Of a stretch of DNA of 64,000 nt, positions 61,312 through 64,000 are shown one piece after another (position 1 is the first letter of the stretch; each line of letters starts with the position of its first letter). The translations under genes were made by a program, and so were the position numbers. Location of the stretch: NCBI GenBank assembly GCA_934351835.1, contig CAKRJP010000009.1, positions 1 through 64,000 on the forward strand. The letters are read 5' to 3'. Under the pieces are notes generated by a model. That model made no database searches, had not been told where the DNA came from, and worked only from the letters and a program-made list of their open reading frames with translations. This stretch comes from an uncultured Lachnospiraceae bacterium. GTDB lineage: Bacteria > Bacillota > Clostridia > Lachnospirales > Lachnospiraceae.

Positions 61312-61992
61312 CTAATTTCCACTTGGAATATATTTTCTGATTGCTCCTGCCACATTACTGATCGGCATCGTCTGAAGCCATACTCTTCCAGGTCCTGTCA
61401 CTACAGTGTTAAAGAATCCTTCGCCACCTAAAAACTTATTTTTCATACCCGGAACTGTCTGAATATCTATCTGACAGGTTGCTTCCATAGCTGCCAGATG
61501 TCCTGTATCCAGCACAATCTTCTGTCCAGGTTGAAGATCATACTCAATCACATGTCCGTCAAATTCTGCAAACATCAGTCCCTGGCCTGATACTTTCTGC
61601 ATCACAAAACCTTCACCACCGAACAATCCCGCTCCAATCTTTTTATTAAAGAATACTGATAAACTTACACCTGCCTCTGCTGCCAGGAATGCGCTCTTCT
61701 GGAAAACCATCTCTCTTCCCGGACCGATTTCAAACGCCCGGATCGATCCAGGGAAACAAGATGCAAATGCGATCATTCCCGGTCCACCCTGAGCAGTATA
61801 TATATTCTGAAACATCTTTTCACCGGAGAATGCTCTTCCAAAAGCCTTTCCGATTCCTCCGTTTGTCGTTGTCTCCATCTTCATATTCGGTGACATCCAC
61901 GACATTGCACCGCCTTCTGTGATCATTCTCTCGCCTGCCTCTAACTGGCAGATTACTACCGGGAGTGTCTCTCCCTGAATCTGATATTTCAT
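61312..61992 (-). CDS. AIM24/TIGR00266-family protein
   Basis: 226 residues from ATG 61992 with GGAGG five bases upstream; the longer frame to 62010 overlaps that site. It is rich in Gly and beta strand: MITEGGAMSWMSP, GGPGMIAFASCFPGSI, GGEGFVMQKVSGQG and FLGGEGFFNTVVTGPG are typical of the AIM24 (TIGR00266) family. Some Bacillus relatives are linked to membrane fluidity or stress, but the biochemical role is unknown. Likely cytosolic or membrane-surface. Single gene. Confidence 0.88.
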   Translation of the reverse strand: MKYQIQGETLPVVICQLEAGERMITEGGAMSWMSPNMKMETTTNGGIGKAFGRAFSGEKMFQNIYTAQGGPGMIAFASCFPGSIRAFEIGPGREMVFQKSAFLAAEAGVSLSVFFNKKIGAGLFGGEGFVMQKVSGQGLMFAEFDGHVIEYDLQPGQKIVLDTGHLAAMEATCQIDIQTVPGMKNKFLGGEGFFNTVVTGPGRVWLQTMPISNVAGAIRKYIPSGN

Positions 61993-62101
61993 CCGTACCT
62001 CCTTCGTCAATTTCCTGACTTTTTTGTAAATATTCCGATTTTATTTTAGCATAACCTTTTATTTTCTGATACATTCTTTTTCTATTTTCTACTAAATTTT
62101 T

Positions 62102-63469
62102 CTATTTTGCAGAGGCATTCTCCGCAGAAGCACTCTCTGTATGCGTGTTCTCTTCATGCGCTTTCTCTGCATACATTTTCTCTACATGTTCGTGTCTCGC
62201 AGCCCCTGAACGGTAACGATTCTCTGTCTTTGAATACATGATCCGTTGCTCATGGTAAAGGCTGAAATATCCGGACAGCAGATAACATACCGCAACCACC
62301 ACACAATAATACGGCATTCCATTAAAATCAAACAGTTCAAACGCAATCAGAAGTGCTGTAATCGGACTGTTTGTCACCGAACAGAAAACGCCTGCCATTC
62401 CACATGCTGCACACAGATTGACCGGAAGTCCCACAAACGCCGATAACGCCGAGCCTAAAGTTGCCCCGATAAATAAGGATGGAACGATCTCCCCACCTTT
62501 AAATCCCGCACAGAGTGTCACACAGGTAAATATGATTTTCAGTGCAAACACCCAAAGTCCTGTATGGGAATGAAATGCTGATGCAATCACATCCCCGCCA
62601 AGTCCCAGGTAGTCATCCGTTCCAACCAAAAGCCATAAGACGATCACGGCGATACCTCCAACTGCCACTCTCAGATACGGATTCGGAAAATATTTTTTAT
62701 ATAAGGTTCCGCTTCGATGCAACATAATGCAGAACACCGTTCCAATCATTGAAAAAATCATTGCGAGGAATACGATTTTTGCCGCAGGCAACCCATAGAA
62801 ATCCGGAATACGCTCCACCGGATAAGGTACTGCAAATGTCCGCACTCCCAGAGCCACCGATACCCGCTCCGCGATAAATGACGAAAATACGCAAGGCACC
62901 AGCGCCGCATAGTACATAATCCCGACACTCACCACCTCCATCGGAAAAAGTGCCGCTGCCATCGGGGTTCCGAAAAGCGCCGAAAACGCCGCACTCATCC
63001 CCGCCAGCATCAGGATATGTCTGTCACTATTATTTAACTTAATCTTTCTTGCGAACCAGTCTCCCAGGCTGGCACCAAACTGCAATGCTGCACCTTCACG
63101 ACCGGAAGAGCCACCGAACAGATGGGTAATAATGGTAGAAACCAAAATCAGCGGCGCAATCTGCCCCGGCATCTCCCCTTCTTTTTCACGAATCGTAGTA
63201 AGTACCATATCCGTTCCGGTATTCTTTTCCTGTCCTGCAATCTTGTATAACAGCACGATCAACAGACCTGCAACCGGCAGACCGAATATGATCCAGCGGT
63301 GCATCTGCCGAAACTCCGTCACATACACGATCACCTTCGCAAATACACTGGCAATGGAGCCAATACCTACACCGATCACCGCCGATAAAAAAATCCATTT
63401 AAACAATGCTCCGTACAATCTTTTTGCCGCCCTTATCACATACAAAACCGCAAATTTTATCTTTCTCAC
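62102..63469 (-). CDS. ClC-family chloride/anion channel or exchanger
   Basis: 455 residues starting with GTG 63469 (AAGGAG eight bases upstream). About ten helices with the ClC filter motif GSSGREGAALQFGASLG, including the gating Glu, GTPMAAALFPMEV, and FKGGEIVPSLFIGATLG. The first filter motif (GSGIP in classic ClC) is replaced by NTGTD, so anion choice may differ. There are no CBS domains. A ~30-residue charged tail (HEHVEKMYAEKAHEENTHTE) follows the last helix and has no known match. No fluoride riboswitch was found upstream. It follows the oxidoreductase gene after a terminator. Confidence 0.87.
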   Translation of the reverse strand: MRKIKFAVLYVIRAAKRLYGALFKWIFLSAVIGVGIGSIASVFAKVIVYVTEFRQMHRWIIFGLPVAGLLIVLLYKIAGQEKNTGTDMVLTTIREKEGEMPGQIAPLILVSTIITHLFGGSSGREGAALQFGASLGDWFARKIKLNNSDRHILMLAGMSAAFSALFGTPMAAALFPMEVVSVGIMYYAALVPCVFSSFIAERVSVALGVRTFAVPYPVERIPDFYGLPAAKIVFLAMIFSMIGTVFCIMLHRSGTLYKKYFPNPYLRVAVGGIAVIVLWLLVGTDDYLGLGGDVIASAFHSHTGLWVFALKIIFTCVTLCAGFKGGEIVPSLFIGATLGSALSAFVGLPVNLCAACGMAGVFCSVTNSPITALLIAFELFDFNGMPYYCVVVAVCYLLSGYFSLYHEQRIMYSKTENRYRSGAARHEHVEKMYAEKAHEENTHTESASAENASAK

Positions 63470-63499
63470 AGCTCACTCTCCTTAACTTTATCTATGCAG

Positions 63500-63543
63500 T
63501 ATCAAAACAGACCAATGCGGACGAACTGTCAGCACTGGTCTGT
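63500..63543 (-). terminator. Terminator of the ketoacid:ferredoxin oxidoreductase gene
   Basis: ACAGACCAATGC (63507-63518) with GCACTGGTCTGT (63532-63543), one wobble; TTTTGAT follows on the minus strand. Confidence 0.65.
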
Positions 63544-63568
63544 GATGTTTTCCTATTTTATTATATTT

Positions 63569-64000
63569 TTAGCGATTACATCTGTAAAGAAGATTTTCCC
63601 ATCTTCTGTCAACTTCTTTCTGGAAAGCTTCAATCAGATATTCGTTACCTGGTTTGAATAAGTGTTTGAATCTTCCCTGTGGTTTTAAGAACTCTTCAAT
63701 AGGAAGCTTATTCTTAGGCTCATAGTTCAGGATCCATTTACCTTCTACCACTTCAAACAACGGCCAATAGCAGGTTTCTACTGCTTTCTTGCAGATGTCC
63801 ATAATATCCGGGGTATTGTATCTCCATCCACGCGGACATGGGGCCATGATATTTAAGAAAGCTGCTCCCGGTGTGTAGATTGCTTTCTCGGATTTGATAT
63901 GTAAATCTTTAAAATTCTGTACAAATGTTGTCTGCGCTACATATGGCACATCATGTTCTGCAATGATAGATGCCAGATCTTTACGGTTCTGTGGTTTACC
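63569..64000 (-). CDS. porB: 2-ketoacid:ferredoxin oxidoreductase beta subunit, N-terminus outside the window
   Basis: Only the last 143 residues are inside; the frame is open to the window edge. The segment APCPRGWRYNTPDIMDICKKA followed by PLFEVVEGKWILNYEPK is characteristic of the TPP-binding beta subunit of pyruvate/2-ketoisovalerate:ferredoxin oxidoreductase (PorB/VorB). The CoA- and TPP-facing loops lie further upstream, outside the window. The enzyme oxidatively decarboxylates a 2-ketoacid to acyl-CoA and reduces ferredoxin. Pyruvate is the likeliest substrate but is not proven by this part. Confidence 0.88.
   Translation of the reverse strand, partial: GKPQNRKDLASIIAEHDVPYVAQTTFVQNFKDLHIKSEKAIYTPGAAFLNIMAPCPRGWRYNTPDIMDICKKAVETCYWPLFEVVEGKWILNYEPKNKLPIEEFLKPQGRFKHLFKPGNEYLIEAFQKEVDRRWENLLYRCNR

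Noticed and set aside
63470..63568. Fluoride riboswitch upstream of the ClC gene
   Set aside because: ClC channels are sometimes fluoride exporters, but the only structure here is the terminator hairpin of the preceding gene; the crcB-motif core was not seen.
1..64000. CRISPR arrays, insertion sequences, prophage, rRNA
   Set aside because: No regularly spaced repeats, transposase, integrase or phage structural genes, or rRNA were found on either strand.

Overview
This 64 kb window (about 42% GC) comes from a low-GC Gram-positive chromosome, most likely a gut Lachnospiraceae (Clostridium cluster XIVa). The genus cannot be fixed from sequence alone. Supporting signs are strong AGGAGG ribosome sites, TTGACA/TATAAT promoters, T-box and CIRCE control, GatCAB with an archaeal-type AspRS, a mannose-family PTS with AgaS, a two-subunit-type ketoacid:ferredoxin oxidoreductase, BspA-like leucine-rich surface proteins and membrane-anchored C39 peptidases. 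I found no insertion sequence, prophage, CRISPR array or rRNA; one tRNA-Gly(TCC) is present. Most genes lie on the minus strand.

Layout. 0-3.6 kb: envelope operon (transpeptidase without glycosyltransferase, O-antigen-ligase-like membrane protein with a TPR-like tail, secreted protein cut by the window edge). 3.7-8.6 kb: asnB, a metallo-beta-lactamase-fold hydrolase and a Na/Pi cotransporter with PhoU tail. 8.7-11.9 kb: heavy-metal efflux operon (separate HMA metallochaperone, P1B ATPase, SmtB/CadC-type repressor) behind a promoter whose start overlaps a classic ArsR-family operator, with a divergent FeoA-like gene. 12-15 kb: ATP-grasp protein with a histone-like Lys/Ala tail plus two esterases. 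15-25.6 kb: crotonase, citrate synthase, C39 peptidase, tRNA-Gly, a divergent signal peptidase II with a coiled-coil partner, subtilisin-like protease, divergent ClpX, ligA and an RluF-like pseudouridine synthase. 26-33.4 kb: htpG under a perfect CIRCE element, a second C39 peptidase and a MacB/FtsX-type ABC pair.

34-43 kb is an amino-sugar region: PTS IIB-IIC-IID, a divergent AraC regulator, HAD phosphatase, nagB, nagA, then divergently agaS, PTS IIA, YajC and a dedicated HPr that keeps His15 but has Lys in place of Ser46. General enzyme I (ptsI) is at 51-52.5 kb. Together these would import hexosamines as 6-phosphates, deacetylate and deaminate them. 43-48.8 kb is one 1874-residue leucine-rich-repeat surface protein. 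49-50.8 kb holds a YeeE/YedE-type sulfur/selenium transporter followed by a zinc-finger protein interrupted by an in-frame TGA that is followed by a SECIS-sized hairpin. A possible small RNA lies at 52.7-52.83 kb.

53-61.3 kb is a T-box-led operon: non-discriminating AspRS, a zinc-ribbon membrane protein, GatC, GatA, GatB, a PurF-like protein lacking the catalytic N-terminal cysteine, and a ferredoxin-type aldo/keto reductase. AspRS plus GatCAB is the known indirect route to Asn-tRNA; the glutaminase-dead PurF homologue at its end is the most intriguing unexplained part of the window. The right end holds an AIM24 protein, a ClC channel and the 3' end of a ketoacid:ferredoxin oxidoreductase beta subunit.
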